Origin: Anaeramoeba flamelloides
Lineage: Eukaryota; Metamonada; Anaeramoebidae
Direction of reading: 5' to 3'
Assembly (NCBI GenBank): GCA_027625915.1
Contig: JANTQA010000047.1
Span: 1,054,001 to 1,118,000, forward strand
DNA length: 64,000 nt
In this document: positions 22,985 to 35,150 of the stretch, one piece after another
Position numbering within the stretch: the stretch's first letter is position 1
How the letters are laid out: every line of letters starts with the position of its first letter
The notes under the pieces: generated by a model
Database searches by the model: none
What the model saw: the letters and a program-made list of their open reading frames with translations, nothing else
Told to the model about the DNA's origin: nothing
Translations under genes and position numbers: made by a program

Positions 22985-23930
22985 TTTAATCGATCATGAT
23001 CTTGTAAAAATTTTATGGAAAAAAAAATTAAATATTTGCTAATTTTAGCCTTTTTAATAACTTCAATTATAATAAAAACAATTGGTTAATAAAATATCTA
23101 TTATCAAAAAATATTTTTAAAGATATTTTACAATTTTAATTTCGAAAAACTCAATTTTCCAGATTCTATTAAGATTTTTTTCAATTTAATAGTAAAAAAT
23201 TTGAAAACTTTTTTGTTTCTAGATAAGACTTCATTGTATTATATTTTAAGAAGGTTTTAAATATGGTGAATATCTTTCAAATTTGTAATCAATAATATGG
23301 ACTAATAAGGAATTATTTGTTCTTTTAAATTAGAAAAAATATTTTTTCTTTGATTTTCCCTTAGGTTTTTTTTAATTTTTCTAATAAACCGAAAAGTTCA
23401 TTAATTTTCGGTTTATTTCAAAAATTAAAAAAAAAAATTAGCACACTTTTCGTTAGGTTTTTTTTAATTTTTGAAATGAACAGAAAATTTTTCTAATTTT
23501 GAGTTTATTTCAAAAAGTAACAAAAACCGCAGTTAGTTTTTCCAGGATTCAAAAGAATATAGAAAAATCAAAGATTTTGCTCAATTCTTTTAAATTAAAA
23601 AAAACCCTAGGCACTCTACGTCACTCTACGGCACTCGACAGACAATATTTATCATCAGTTATTTTTTTTTCATAATTGATTTTATACAGATTAGTAGAGT
23701 GTTTTCAAAACTATTTTTTAATATCTATTCAAAAAATATCCTAAAGGTTAATTTAAGGAAAATTCATGGTTATATCCATTTAAAAAAATTTTATCCTAAA
23801 ATAGACATTTTTTCTAGACTAGAGACTTTTCAAAATCGTAGTACTATGAAGAACAATAAATACAACGGCCTCAAGATTGTTAAGAACTGGGATGTTGATT
23901 ATATTGTGAATAAACTCAATTAACAAGGAT
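22985..23930 (+). repeat. Dispersed repeat family F, copy F2
   Basis: Collinear with F1 and F3. After the K modules and a CTCTACGGCACTCGACAG segment it has a 3' part that can be read as protein (23699-23923) ending NKYNGLKIVKNWDVDYIVNK and two more residues before a stop. F3 has the equivalent NKYNNLKIFKNCDIECIVNK without indels over that stretch. This is degenerate element sequence of unknown class, not a host gene. Confidence 0.6.
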
Positions 23931-23933
23931 TTA

Positions 23934-24440
23934 ATGGTCATTGTAGTAATAATTTTGTATAACTTTTTTTTTTCAATTTTATTTTTGGATACTAGTGGTT
24001 TTCCAAAATCAAAAGCGCGTTTTTTTTTTGTTATAGAAGACATATACATCAACGGGTCAAAGAAACCAACAATAAACCCTAATTATATTGGTATTGGTGG
24101 TCTTAAAATTTGATTATTTAAAAAGAAATTCTAAAAATGAAGGATCAAATTGCAAAATTTATCTCAAAAAATAGAGTAATTTTTCAGAAAATTTTGTCAT
24201 CAAAAAAAACAAAAAATTCAAAAAAACCTTAGATTATTATGGAAAATTTTGAACTAATTGCATTCCAAATTTATATTTTACTGAAAAAAACAAGATAGTG
24301 ACTTTCAAAATTGATTTGAAATTCGGTATACTATTTGATAGTCGATTAGATTTTGCCTTGGAACAAGAAGAAAAAAAAAGCACGTATTATATTTTGAAAC
24401 ACGAATTATAGTCGTTGGGCAGTATTATTTTGATGACTTT
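23934..24440 (+). mobile_element. Family G TIR element, copy G1
   Basis: Shares an ordered set of blocks with 53985-54475: TTGTTATAGAA, AATCAAAGAAACCAA, AAGGATCAAATTGCAAAATT, GGTATACTATTTG, AAACACG and ATTATAGTCGTTG. The ends are inverted around CGTGTTTCAAAATA. It starts right after F2. Non-coding; superfamily not recognised. Confidence 0.6.
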
Positions 24441-25590
24441 ACAATTTATTACTATACAATAAATTATTATATTTTTTATCAATGATCACTATATTAAAAT
24501 TTTACATTTTGGAAATTTTTTTTATAAATTCCTATACCAAATCTAAAAATAGAAACTACAACTAATAATATTCTAGGATTCAATAATTCATCTTTAGAAC
24601 CACCAATAGTAACTATATTTTTTTATTTTTTAATTTCAAAGATTAACTCAATAATTATCAAATATAACAAGTGGTGTAGATCTGAAAAATATAGCATTTT
24701 TTTTTATATTTTTTCGAATATTTTTTCTTGAGAAAAATAACATCGTTATTTAAACTCCAATAACGAATCAATTTTGTTTTCTTTTTATAAAGAATATTAC
24801 AACACCAATATATTTCCAATATTTGAGAAATAATTTGTCAAAAATAATCTATTCGTTAATTATTTAATTTTTTAAAAAAAATGAATTTTTTTAGTGATTT
24901 ATCTAAATTTCCTTTTAAATTTAAGAAAAGATATTTTGACAACTTTGGAGTCTCAATATTGATAATTGGAACTTTAAAATTGAGGTGAAATCTAGATTAT
25001 TTTCTGAAATTGTTAGTTTTTTTTACTTAACAACAAGAATCATTTTTTATTGATGGATTCAACAAATATTATTACTTGACTAATTGATTTTTTAGAGACA
25101 TTTTAATTCATCTATCACTAATGTAGTTAACACCCAATAACAACATACTTTAATCTTATGCTTCTACTTGGTGAGAGGCTAATCCCTTAACGATCAAAAA
25201 TTTTGACTTTGTATTATATCTAAATTCCAAACAATTCATTTCATTTAGATTTCTTAATTTGCACAATCTAATTACAAATGTTTCTCAATACATTGAAGAA
25301 AAAGGATCAAACAAATAAAAAGAGATATACAAATTATAATCTCTTTTCTTTGATAACTCAATTTGTAAGTAAAAAAAGAATAAAGAAAAACGAACTTCAA
25401 ATTATTTCCAATTTATTATTTAAATAACAGTAAGAATACTTTAGATCATCCATTTTTGAGTTTATATATTTTATTAAACAAAGAAAATTCTTTGTAACTG
25501 ATTTCTCAATCTTTACGAAAAATGGCTAATTGAAACTAACAAATCATTTTTTATCTTTTTTTCATTTATTTTTCTTGGAGAAATATTCAA
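24441..25590. other. Upstream region of the homeobox gene
   Basis: Gene-free A+T-rich sequence. The 25 bases before the start codon read as an A-rich leader ending in AGAAATATTCAA. No repeat family recognised. Confidence 0.4.
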
Positions 25591-27744
25591 ATGAGTTTTA
25601 ACTCATTGAACAGTCTACCCAATATCCCAATTGAGGAACCTTTTGATTTGAATTTAAATTTTTCATTTCTTGATGATGTTGAGTTATGCCAAGTCTATAA
25701 TGGTACCACCAATAGTGAGACCTGGAACGAACGTTTCCCACTTTTTCAAAGTAGCACTTCTCTTGATCATGGTTGTGAAATAAAAACAAATGAACCAAAT
25801 TTCTCAAATGTGTCGGTGAATGAGATCAAGCCAGCATTTCAAAATCTTAATCAAAAAAAAGACACCACGGATAGTTTTAATGAAAGCCAAGGCATACACA
25901 ACCAAACACCAAAAAAAACACAAAATGTACTTTGTAAAAACAAAAAAAGAATGATAAAAAAAAAAAAGAAAAGAAAAGCCAAAAAAATTAAAATCAAAAC
26001 AAATAAAGTTAGCTTCAATAAAGTTAATTTCTTGAAAAAAGATCCAAAATTATTTTTAGCACTCAGAGAAATTACAAGAGATCTAAATAATTTTTTTATA
26101 ATTGAAAAAAAAAAAGGAATTTGTAAACCAAAAGAAGATCAACCAAGTGATTTAAGCAAAGAAATCTTAAACAAATTCAAGCTAGATCTTTTTTCTTATG
26201 ATCGTTTGATCGAAGAAAATGAAAATAAAAAAAAAATCAACGCAGAAAATGAAAAGAAAAAGAAATTTCAAAAAAACTTTTTGATTGATGAAAGAAAACC
26301 AACAGCTGATGGAGAAAGTAAAATTTTGAAATTTAGACTACAAAATGAAAAGGAACCAAGTAAAGGAAATGGAAATTATATTATTGGTGATCTTAGTATT
26401 GAATCTGAAAATGAAATTGATCAGGAAAGAAAAATGTGTTTAAATAAATTTAATCTAAAAAGAAATGAAAAAAAGAATCAAAATAATGTGAACAAACAAG
26501 AAAAGAAATGTAAAAGTAAAATTAATTTAAAAATAATTCGAGGTGTTGATGAAAAATGTGGAAAAGAGAAGAAGAACAACAAATCAGTTAAAAAGGTTTG
26601 TGGAAAATTTATTGAGAATAATACTATTGAATCAGAAAAGGAAAAGGAAAAGAAAAAGAAGAAGGAAAAGGAAAAAGAAAAAGAAAAGGAAAAGGAAAAG
26701 GGAAAGGAAAGGGGAAGGGGAAAGGAAAGAAAAAAGAGGAACAAGAACAAGAGCAAACCAATTAAAAAGGAAACTGAAATTTTTATTGAGAATAATAATA
26801 TTGAATCGGAAAAGAAAAAGAAAAAAAAAAAGAAAAAGAAAAAGGAAAAGGAAAAGGAAAAGAAAAAGGAAAAGGGAAAGGGAATTGAAAAAGTGATTCA
26901 AAATAGTAAACAAGAAAAGAAAGTTTTAAATGAAACAGAAAATAAAAAAGGGAAAGAAAAAAAATTGAAAAAAAATCAAAATAAAAAAGAATTATTTGAT
27001 GGAAACAAAAAGAGGAATGGGGACATTCTGGAAACGGAAATAGAAAATGAAAAACTGAATCGTTACTTTGAATTGCAAAAAAAAAAACTTTTCGAAAATT
27101 TTAAACAGCAAAAATTTAAATTGCAAAATATTATTAATATAATTCAATATGATATTACAAACAAAAAATATATTTTGGACAAATCTTCATCGTTTCTACA
27201 TATAAAAAAAAAGGCAGATCAGCAGTTGCTTAATTTATCTGAGACACTTTATGAAAAATATCTACGTAAGTTGCAAGAATTGAAATGTCAACAAAAAAAG
27301 GCAATTCAAAAAACAACAGACAGATCACGGTTGGAAAAGTTCAAAACAAAGTCAAAAAATGAAAATACTCGAAAACGTAATTTTGGAAAGTTTTCAAAGG
27401 GCAAAATCAAAAAAATAAGAAGAAATAAGAGTGAGGGTGGAAATATTAATAATGGTAATGAAAATACAAATAATAAATTCAGATATGTATTATTTGTAAC
27501 AAAAAAAAAAAGGAGAAACAAACGAAAGTGTATTCCAGAAAATGCAAAAAAAATATTAGAAAAATGGTATTTAAAACACCTTGATTCCGAAAATGGGCCC
27601 TTCATGAATTATGACCAACGATTAAAATTTGTTCAGGAAACTCAACTTTCAGAAGTGCAAATCTCCCGCTGGGTTGGTCAAAAAAGAAGATTTGATAAGG
27701 AAAACTATTTAGCTGGTAAAATTGAAAAGCCGAAATGGCTTTAG
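25591..27744 (+). CDS. TALE-like homeodomain protein, Lys/Glu-rich, single exon
   Basis: 717 residues. The C-terminal homeodomain (about 643-702) has helix 1 AKKILEKWYLKHL, an extended loop DSENGPFMNYDQ, helix 2 and a recognition helix VQISRWVGQKRR. The loop is three residues longer than in TALE proteins and helix 3 matches the PBC type (VSNWFGNKRIR). Trp48 and Arg53 are present, but Phe49 is Val and the near-invariant Asn51 is Gln (codon 27679-27681). The N-terminus (1-60) is acidic and hydrophobic, a possible activation or contact region. The middle (about 110-480) is dominated by Lys/Glu/Asn runs with two units of the form IENN-IESEKEK followed by KEKEKE tracts. Residues about 488-575 predict a coiled coil. 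The protein is likely nuclear given its many basic clusters; target genes are unknown. Confidence 0.88.
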   Translation: MSFNSLNSLPNIPIEEPFDLNLNFSFLDDVELCQVYNGTTNSETWNERFPLFQSSTSLDHGCEIKTNEPNFSNVSVNEIKPAFQNLNQKKDTTDSFNESQGIHNQTPKKTQNVLCKNKKRMIKKKKKRKAKKIKIKTNKVSFNKVNFLKKDPKLFLALREITRDLNNFFIIEKKKGICKPKEDQPSDLSKEILNKFKLDLFSYDRLIEENENKKKINAENEKKKKFQKNFLIDERKPTADGESKILKFRLQNEKEPSKGNGNYIIGDLSIESENEIDQERKMCLNKFNLKRNEKKNQNNVNKQEKKCKSKINLKIIRGVDEKCGKEKKNNKSVKKVCGKFIENNTIESEKEKEKKKKKEKEKEKEKEKEKGKERGRGKERKKRNKNKSKPIKKETEIFIENNNIESEKKKKKKKKKKKEKEKEKKKEKGKGIEKVIQNSKQEKKVLNETENKKGKEKKLKKNQNKKELFDGNKKRNGDILETEIENEKLNRYFELQKKKLFENFKQQKFKLQNIINIIQYDITNKKYILDKSSSFLHIKKKADQQLLNLSETLYEKYLRKLQELKCQQKKAIQKTTDRSRLEKFKTKSKNENTRKRNFGKFSKGKIKKIRRNKSEGGNINNGNENTNNKFRYVLFVTKKKRRNKRKCIPENAKKILEKWYLKHLDSENGPFMNYDQRLKFVQETQLSEVQISRWVGQKRRFDKENYLAGKIEKPKWL

Positions 27745-28745
27745 AATCGGGTAATTGTAATGCTAGATGTTCTATGTTGATTAAAATTGTAAGATGATTA
27801 CATTTAATATTACTCTTTTTTTTTTTTTTTTTTTTTTTTTTGCAAGAAAAATAATACATCAATGTTTATGAATTCTTTCTTTGTGCTTTATATTTGAAAT
27901 AATATGAAAATACTAATATTAAAATTTATTTTTATTTCATATTTAAATTTTAATAAAAATAGGGATTATATCCTTTATTATTTTTTTTATAATTGAATGA
28001 TTTAATTTTTTTTATTTATTTATTTATTTATTTATTGAGAGAAACGAGCAATCAAAGAATAATTATCAAAAATAATAAAAGAGAATAAGAAAAATAATTC
28101 AAATATTATTATAAAAAACTATTAATATCATTTCACAGCATTTCCAAATTTGTGTTAAAGTATTTCACGATTTTGTTCAAAACAATATGAAAAATAAAAT
28201 TTCAAAAATTAAAAAGAAAAAAAAAAATTCAAAATCCAATAAGTATTGTTGGGTGTTGAAAAAATTATACATGATGAGATTTTCAGCAAAAATATTTTTT
28301 TTCTCAAAATGATCATTTTTTTGATATTCAAGCATTTGATGATATTTATGCTTTAGTCTCAATAAAGTTACAAAAATCACGATTATTTTTATCAAATCGT
28401 GATATTTTAGAAAATCGTGATATATTCAATAATATGAGAAATCGCGATATTCTAATAAATTGTGATAATTATTGTAAAAATGGAATAAATGTCAAAATAT
28501 TGTAATTAAAAGTAATAGCGATATAATAGTTTTATGTTTAGGGCTAATTCAGTAATATTTTTACAAAGAAAATTATTTTGATCAAAAAATAGATTAGGTG
28601 ATTAAAAGTTATTCTTGTAAAAAACAAAAAAAAGATACTTGATTCAATCAAGTATCAGATCAAAGATTTTTATTGTAACTTCTTTTGATTTGGTTAACAA
28701 GCCCTATCAATCCATTTTGATCAACAACAATAATAACTAAAGATA
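27745..28745. other. Gene-free stretch with poly(T) and ATCGTGATAT motifs
   Basis: A T-run of about 27 bases at 27812-27840 follows the homeobox gene. At 28395-28475 the motif AAATCGTGATAT recurs four times at irregular spacing of 20-30 bases, with related CACGATT words at 28165 and 28378. No gene. Confidence 0.45.
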
Positions 28746-28942
28746 CAGTCAGTTCCACTTTTAAGAATCAAACCTTGAACGAAATACAAGTCGTAAAAAA
28801 ATTCACAAATAAGGCACAAAATTCAAATTCTAATAAAATAATTTATGTAAAAAAAAATTCGAAAAAAAATGTGCTTTAATTTGTGATTTTTTTGTTCCTT
28901 AAATTGAGTTGAAAGTTTGTATCTTAAAAGTGGGACTGACTA
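28746..28942. mobile_element. Family C TA-flanked MITE, copy C2
   Basis: 197 bp. Left end CAGTCAGTTCCACTTTTAAG after TA; right end reverse-complements to TAGTCAGTCCCACTTTTAAG before TA. The interior AAGGCACAAAATTCAAATTC is shared with C3. Confidence 0.8.
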
Positions 28943-31200
28943 TAAATAAATATTTTCTCAGTTAATCATGGGTGTTTGTAAATTATGTTGAATGGAATGA
29001 TTCTAGAACAACCAACCCTTCATCCTTACTTTTAGGAGTGTGTTCTTGGATTAAAACATTTTCAATATTCTAGGTAAGCTCAAAGGAGTTGGATAACTTT
29101 TCAAAAGCTTTCATAATAACCTGTGCCAGATGATCGTCAATTATTCAGATTTTTTGTACAATTATTTTCTTCTTCTCCATTATATCTTTGTATAAGGACA
29201 TAAAGCACATTTAAGGATTAAAGATTTTTGTTAGATTGATAACCAATAAGAAGGAAAATTACTCTTTTTTCTTTTTGGTTATTTAGCTTGTGAAGGTAAT
29301 AACTGTATTTTTTTAAAAAAAAACATCTATTGTATATTCAAGTCTCTGGTTGAAATGGGCTATTATTATTTTGATCATAATATTTGTTTGAAATTTAATA
29401 ATTTGGTAAAAAAAAAATGGAAAGAATAAAAAATTGTATTCCAACTAAAAGAAATCACATATCTTTTATAAACTTTTTATGCCTTTCAAACAATAGTAGA
29501 AACCACACAAGGCTTTAGAACACTTTTTAATATTTTTAAAGATGAAAGGTGATGTAAAAGTCAGGATATTTTTTTAAGGTGATTTCAAAACAATAATTTT
29601 TCAATTTTTTGTGATTATTATTTTATCACAATAATGTGAAATATTGGGATTTTATGACTTGTTGTGATTGTTTTACTATTATCGCAACTTAATTACTTCA
29701 TATCATGATAATATACGTTATCACCAAAACCCCTGTATATTATTATTTAAAAAAAAAGTTTTTGGTTATTCTTTTTTCTCACATTTTTTTTTTCATACTT
29801 TGTTTACCAAATTGATGTTTAGATATTCTTTCAAAATATTTTAAAGTTATAGTAAGAAAGTAGTAGATTGTATACAAGATAATTTTTTTTTTTCCAAAAT
29901 TTTATCATTTTTTTGGCAAATATTATTATTATTTTAATAATTAGTTACCGAATAGACTACTTTTTATAAAATTGTGTTAATGGACAACCTTTCAAAATAT
30001 TTTATCGTTATAATTAGTTTCATATGTACATGTTAAAGATTTTTAGAAAGGGAAAAAAATTAAAAAGAAAAAATATTATTAAATAATAAATAAAACTTTT
30101 AATTATGGATTTATAAGTCGCGAATTATTCTTGTTTGATCTAAATCTAAAAGAGATTGTATTCGTTTTATAATTTTGGAAATTAGTAATATGTTGATTGC
30201 AGTGTTCTTTCTTTTAAGTAGCGAAAATCCTTTTTTTTTTTATTCCATTCTATAAAATTCTTGAAGAAAATACACATATTATCAATGCAAAAATTAGTTA
30301 AAATATAAATTACAAAGAAAAAATATATATAAATTTCATTCTTTTTAATAAAATGATTTTTTATGATTTTAAAATAATAATGGTAATTTTAATTTAAATT
30401 TATTTTGTGGAAATTTTTATATGATAAGCAGGTTCTATATATCAACATTTAATGAAACAAGATTGGATTTAAAAGTCTAATTTTCTTATTTCAAATTTCT
30501 CAGACTTATTATTTATATTATTTTTCTTTAATTGAAATTGTTTTTCCTTGTAACTTTTTATTCAGTTTCCATTTTATATTTTTTTCTTACCTAAAAAGAA
30601 AATATGGGGAATTGAATACAGAAACTATTCTCAAAAAAAAAAAAAAACATTTTGGAGAAGTTTGACAAAAAAATAAAAGAAAAGAAAAGAAAAAAATCAT
30701 ATATTATGAGTAATAGCTTTTTATTAAACAATTTTTTCATTTTTTTGATTTCAATTTTTGAATTGAGATATAAAAGTATTAAACTATGTGTATATATTGA
30801 AACTTCTTTTTTCTTTCAAAAACTTAATGTGTTTGGTTAAAGAAATGATTTGAATCATTCAGTTTACCATAAACTATTCACTCAAAATTTGTAAAATTTA
30901 TTTTATCCAGAATAAAAAGATCTCGTCAAGTAAAATAATTAACTTTTTCAGAAGAGTAAATATGAATGTTGTAAAAAGTAGAGTTTATTTTAAAAATTTT
31001 GTCAGATCTAAAAATTTATAAGTTGGTAATTTTTGATCTGTATTAACATAGACACCTTTTTTAATGATTTCCAAAAGATCTGATTTTCTCGTACCAAATG
31101 AGTTTCTTGTATTTGAAATTTAAATTGGATAAAATATCATCTGATAATCTTTCAATTCCAAAATGTTATTTCATTATTAGAGTCTACACAATGTGAACCA
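28943..31200. other. Gene-free stretch with family M and foldback-end fragments
   Basis: Mostly unannotatable A+T-rich sequence. About 30720-30900 matches the family M block at 19780-19925. About 30955-31000 (AGTAAATATGAATGTTGTAA followed by AAAGT) matches the arm of the foldback element at 58008, so a decayed relative lies just upstream of the nucleoplasmin-like gene. Confidence 0.45.
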
Positions 31201-31522
31201 TTCAATTGTCCAAAAAAGAAACTAAACAAATTCAACGAGATCACAAATTACAATCTATTTCTTTCAAACCCATTATTAAAACAAAAAGACGAAAAAGAAG
31301 TAAAAATTTTTTCCGATTTATTCTTCAACAACAAGTAGCATCTCTCTATAATTTCAACAAAAGTATACCTGAAAAGAACTATTTGGTAATAATAACTGAA
31401 AAAATAATTCCAATTAATTTGTTCAAACCCAGAATTACCTTACAACGAGAAAAAAACACAAATTATTTTCTGAGAAAGGATTTTTCATTTTTTCAAAAAA
31501 AAAAAGTTTGTTGTATATTCAA

Positions 31523-32056
31523 ATGTTATCAGGAGTCTTTGGACAAGAAATCGAACAAAAAAAACAATACAAAAATAAATTGGTCACCATTATGCACATC
31601 CACCATGCCACAATTGACACGGGTGCAAAGCCAGGTGAAAGGGTGCATTTATATTTACATAAAAACGAGAGCAAAATTTTACTCTGTACATTAACAGAGG
31701 GTGCTTGTGAAAATGTGAAACTAGACTTATTATTCTTCCCGGGTATTTGAATTGATCTTTTTCTTTTTCATTTTAATTACGTAATTTCTTAAATATTTCC
31801 TCATTGTGCTTGCTGTTGGGGATCTTGCTCTTTCTTATTTTTAGGCGAAGAAATTTCCTTTACAGCTGAAGGATCTGGATCAACTTCAATCCACCTTGTT
31901 GGTGTACAAGAAGAACTAAAAGAAACCTCCGATGATTCAGACGAGTATTCTGATGAAACTTTAAAAATGATGGAAGAACTCATTCAAAAGCAAAAACATA
32001 ATAAAGTTTCAAGTTCAGAAGAATCTGATAATTCCGACGACGATGAAGAAAATTAA
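31523..32056 (+). CDS. Nucleoplasmin-like histone chaperone, 2 exons
   Basis: Exons 31523-31742 and 31845-32056, intron 102 bp (GTATTT donor, TTTTAG acceptor), 143 residues. The protein has the nucleoplasmin-like core seen at the N-terminus of nuclear FKBPs and plant HD2 proteins: start LSGVFGQEIEQKKQYK, MHIHHATI, GAKPGERVHLYLH, ILLCTLTEG, NVKLDLLFFPGEEISF and SIHLVGVQEE, the last in the place of the conserved SVHLTGY strand. The core is followed by an acidic Ser/Asp/Glu tail (about 100-143, ending SSEESDNSDDDEEN) with several casein-kinase-2-like sites. There is no FKBP domain, so it is a stand-alone form. It is expected to form pentamers and bind histones in the nucleus (family knowledge). 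ATG 31523 matches the usual domain start. Confidence 0.87.
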
Positions 32057-33538
32057 TCAACTAGTCCAATGGTTAGTGTTTGAAATAGTTATAATTAATA
32101 ATAATAATTAGATTACTCAAAAACAAAATCAGAAATATTCACAAAACAAATAAAAAATCTTTTTAATCATTTACATAAAAAACTTGAGAGAAAACCTCAA
32201 TTAATAATAAATAAATTTTCGTAAATCTCTCTAGGTAATTTTGGAATTTGGATTCTTTTTTTTTTAAGTAGAACAGGGCTTGTCATTTTTAATTGAAACA
32301 ATTTTATTATGAAATTTTCAAAAAAAATAAATAACGAATCTTTGATAAATAATTAAACAACAAAAGAAGACAAATAGAAAGATATTAATTGAATTATTTG
32401 GTTTATTAGTGAAAAGAATAATAATACAAGTTCATTATCAATTTTGGGGTTTCTGTCAGATCCGATCAACATAAAATATAAATTATATTTCAATTTCCTC
32501 ATAATAGTTTTTGGTGCCAAATGGAAGAAAGAACACAACAGCTGGACAAATCAATGAAAAATGAAAATTTACTGGAATTTATTGGTATCTTTCTGATTGG
32601 ACTGTGGGAACAAAATTAAATTTTTCACAAATTGGTATTCGAGGAGGGTCCAAATTTTAAGGTCAGTTAATAGTACTTTTAAGACTAACATACTAGCATA
32701 TTTATTGTCTTAAAAGAATGCTGAGCTAAATGATCTTGTTAAAATTTAAAATTTAAAATTTAGGTTTTTTTTCTGAAATTTTTCATCTGAGAAAAAACAT
32801 TTTCACCTCATACAAACCAAAATTTACCTTGGAAAGGTTTGAAATCAAAATCCTCTTGTTTGACTTACTTTTCCACTTCATTTTCAGGGATAATAAAGTA
32901 TTTTTAAAAAGGCGGTTCATATTTTGTTTACATTTTGATTTAAAATTCCCTTTGTTAGTCGATCTATTCGTAAATTGACATTATCAAATTAAGTTGAATA
33001 TTACTACTAATTGAACCAATTTCTATTATATTTATTTGAACAATATGTTCATTAAAATATTTCCAAAAAATGAAAAAGAAAAATTGCACTTTTTTTTGGA
33101 ATGGAAGGGGTTCAACTTCTATTTTAAAACTCAGAAATTTTACAAATTCTTTAATTAGATATTCTTATGTTATGAACCAAGATAAATCAAAATCTTGTGA
33201 ATTATGTAAAAAAAATAAATAATTCAGATATCATCTAAGATTTGTATCATTTTCTCTGGAAATTGCCCAGTCTATGAAAATAATCGCAAAACATTTTTCT
33301 GACTTAGAAAATATTATATAAAAGTAAGAAAGAGAGAGAGAAATTTGAATTTCTATTAGGTTATATACTAATAAAAAAATGGTTTAGTATTAAAAATCAA
33401 CAATGATTGCTAATAATTTTCAATGTTCAAGTTGTTTTATGGGGAATAGTTTGAACAGATGTTTGAATTACAATTTGTTTCTCTTTTTTTGAAAGAAGTT
33501 TATATATTATGATATGTGCATAAATATAAATATAAATA
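32057..33538. other. Gene-free stretch
   Basis: No gene. One short block near 33255-33290 (GAAATTGCCCAGTCTATGAA) matches 55-80 at the window start (GGAACTGCCCAGCCTATGAA), so it is a small fragment of a dispersed repeat. Confidence 0.4.
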
Positions 33539-33736
33539 TCACAGGTAATACGAGTTTTCGTTTCAAAAACGTGTAAAATGTATAAAAACGCGTTTTTTCG
33601 ATTTTTTTACATGTTTTTTCGTTTCATTTGCAGTTTTCGTTTTTTGTTTTTTTAAAAAGTCCTCAAATTCTTTTGAAATTACAGTTTTCGTTTCTCGGAT
33701 GTGAAAAAACGCAAACGAAAAAACGTAAAAACAACG

Positions 33737-33776
<40 letters not shown>

Positions 33777-35119
33777 CTTAATTAGACTGAAAAGCCTTGC
33801 TAAATAATGATGGTTCGTGATATCCCTTTTAAGTGGAAGGTTTTGTGTTAAAAGCTCTCAAATCGTTCTTATATTTTCTATTTGTAAAATACCAAAAAAA
33901 TAAAAATGGGTTACGGGTTTAAAACTCTTGAAATTGTAGACGCTTTAAACCTTAAGTAAAAGAATATTTTTTTAGAAAAAATTCAGAATTTTAGTTCAAA
34001 AATTAGTCAAAATTTAATTTTTTTATCAAGTCTAAATTAGATCAGCTCATCTAATTTACTGTGTTTTGATTACACCCACACATAATATATTTTTTTACGA
34101 TCACAAAAAAAAATTAAAAATTATTATCTTAAAAATTTTTTTTTTTCACAATTTCGAATTTGAAAAATGTGATCAGTGTTTTTTTTCATCAAATTGGTTA
34201 TATTTCAACTTGTGGGTAAGAAAATCATCTGAGTTATTTTTTTTTGATACAATAAGTCCGTTTTACCACTAATTTTTTACATAAAAATTATCAAATTTCT
34301 CTTTTCTTAACAGTATTTCCTTACTATTCCTTTATCATTTCAATTGTTATAATATATAAATTCATTTTTTATTATTTATTTTTTTACAAAATTGTTTTTC
34401 AAACAATCCTTTTTTTTTTCCAAAATTATTACTTTTTATATTTTGAATTTATTATTACTTTGTTTAAAGGCTGGGAAAAGATGAAAGAATGTAATAAGAT
34501 AAGTAATACGCCCTTTCACTTTTTAAATCACTTTCAAGAATTATAATATTATTTCTATATTATATTTACATATTCTATAATCTTTATTTACTTTAAAATA
34601 GCAATTGAAAATTGGCGAACCAATAAAGATAAAATTAAAGATATAAATACAAATGTAGAGAAGATTAAAATTAGAGTTCTTGATAAAAATGATATCTAAA
34701 TCATTAGTATTTAATTCATTTTCTTTTTTGTTTATACTTTTAATTTTTTTGTGATCGATCAAAAATTTTTATTTTTAAAAAGTATTTGTTACATAAAAAT
34801 AAATTTTTGAAAAAAATTTTTCAGTAATTTCTTTTTGTTTAACAATCAAAATAAATAATTACAATAATTTATTGTTTTCATTATTTTAATTCTTTTTGTA
34901 TTTTACTTATTTTTTTCTTTGATTTCAAGAATGAAGTCTTTTTGAGACATACTATACGAAATTAAAAAATCTTTAATAAATGTGAATTTTGGAAAAAAAA
35001 CTCTAATCTAGGTGGTCCAAACACATGAGATTTACCTTTTTATTTTTCATCTAGACAAAATCCATGTATATATATACCTATATCAATATATATATATAAA
35101 TATATATATATATCACAGG

Positions 35120-35150
<31 letters not shown>

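Noticed and set aside
23819-24052. Antisense open frame spanning the F2/G1 junction.
   Set aside because: It crosses two repeat families and starts in one and ends in the other.
26478-26913. Phe/Leu-rich antisense and Arg/Lys-rich sense frames inside the homeobox gene.
   Set aside because: Shadows of the AAG/GAA-rich coding sequence.
30652-30840. Short plus-strand frame before the family M block.
   Set aside because: It is within a dispersed repeat and is T-rich low complexity.
31206-31694. 162-codon open frame overlapping the nucleoplasmin-like gene in another frame.
   Set aside because: It lacks an ATG start, is A-rich, and overlaps an exon with clear family similarity.
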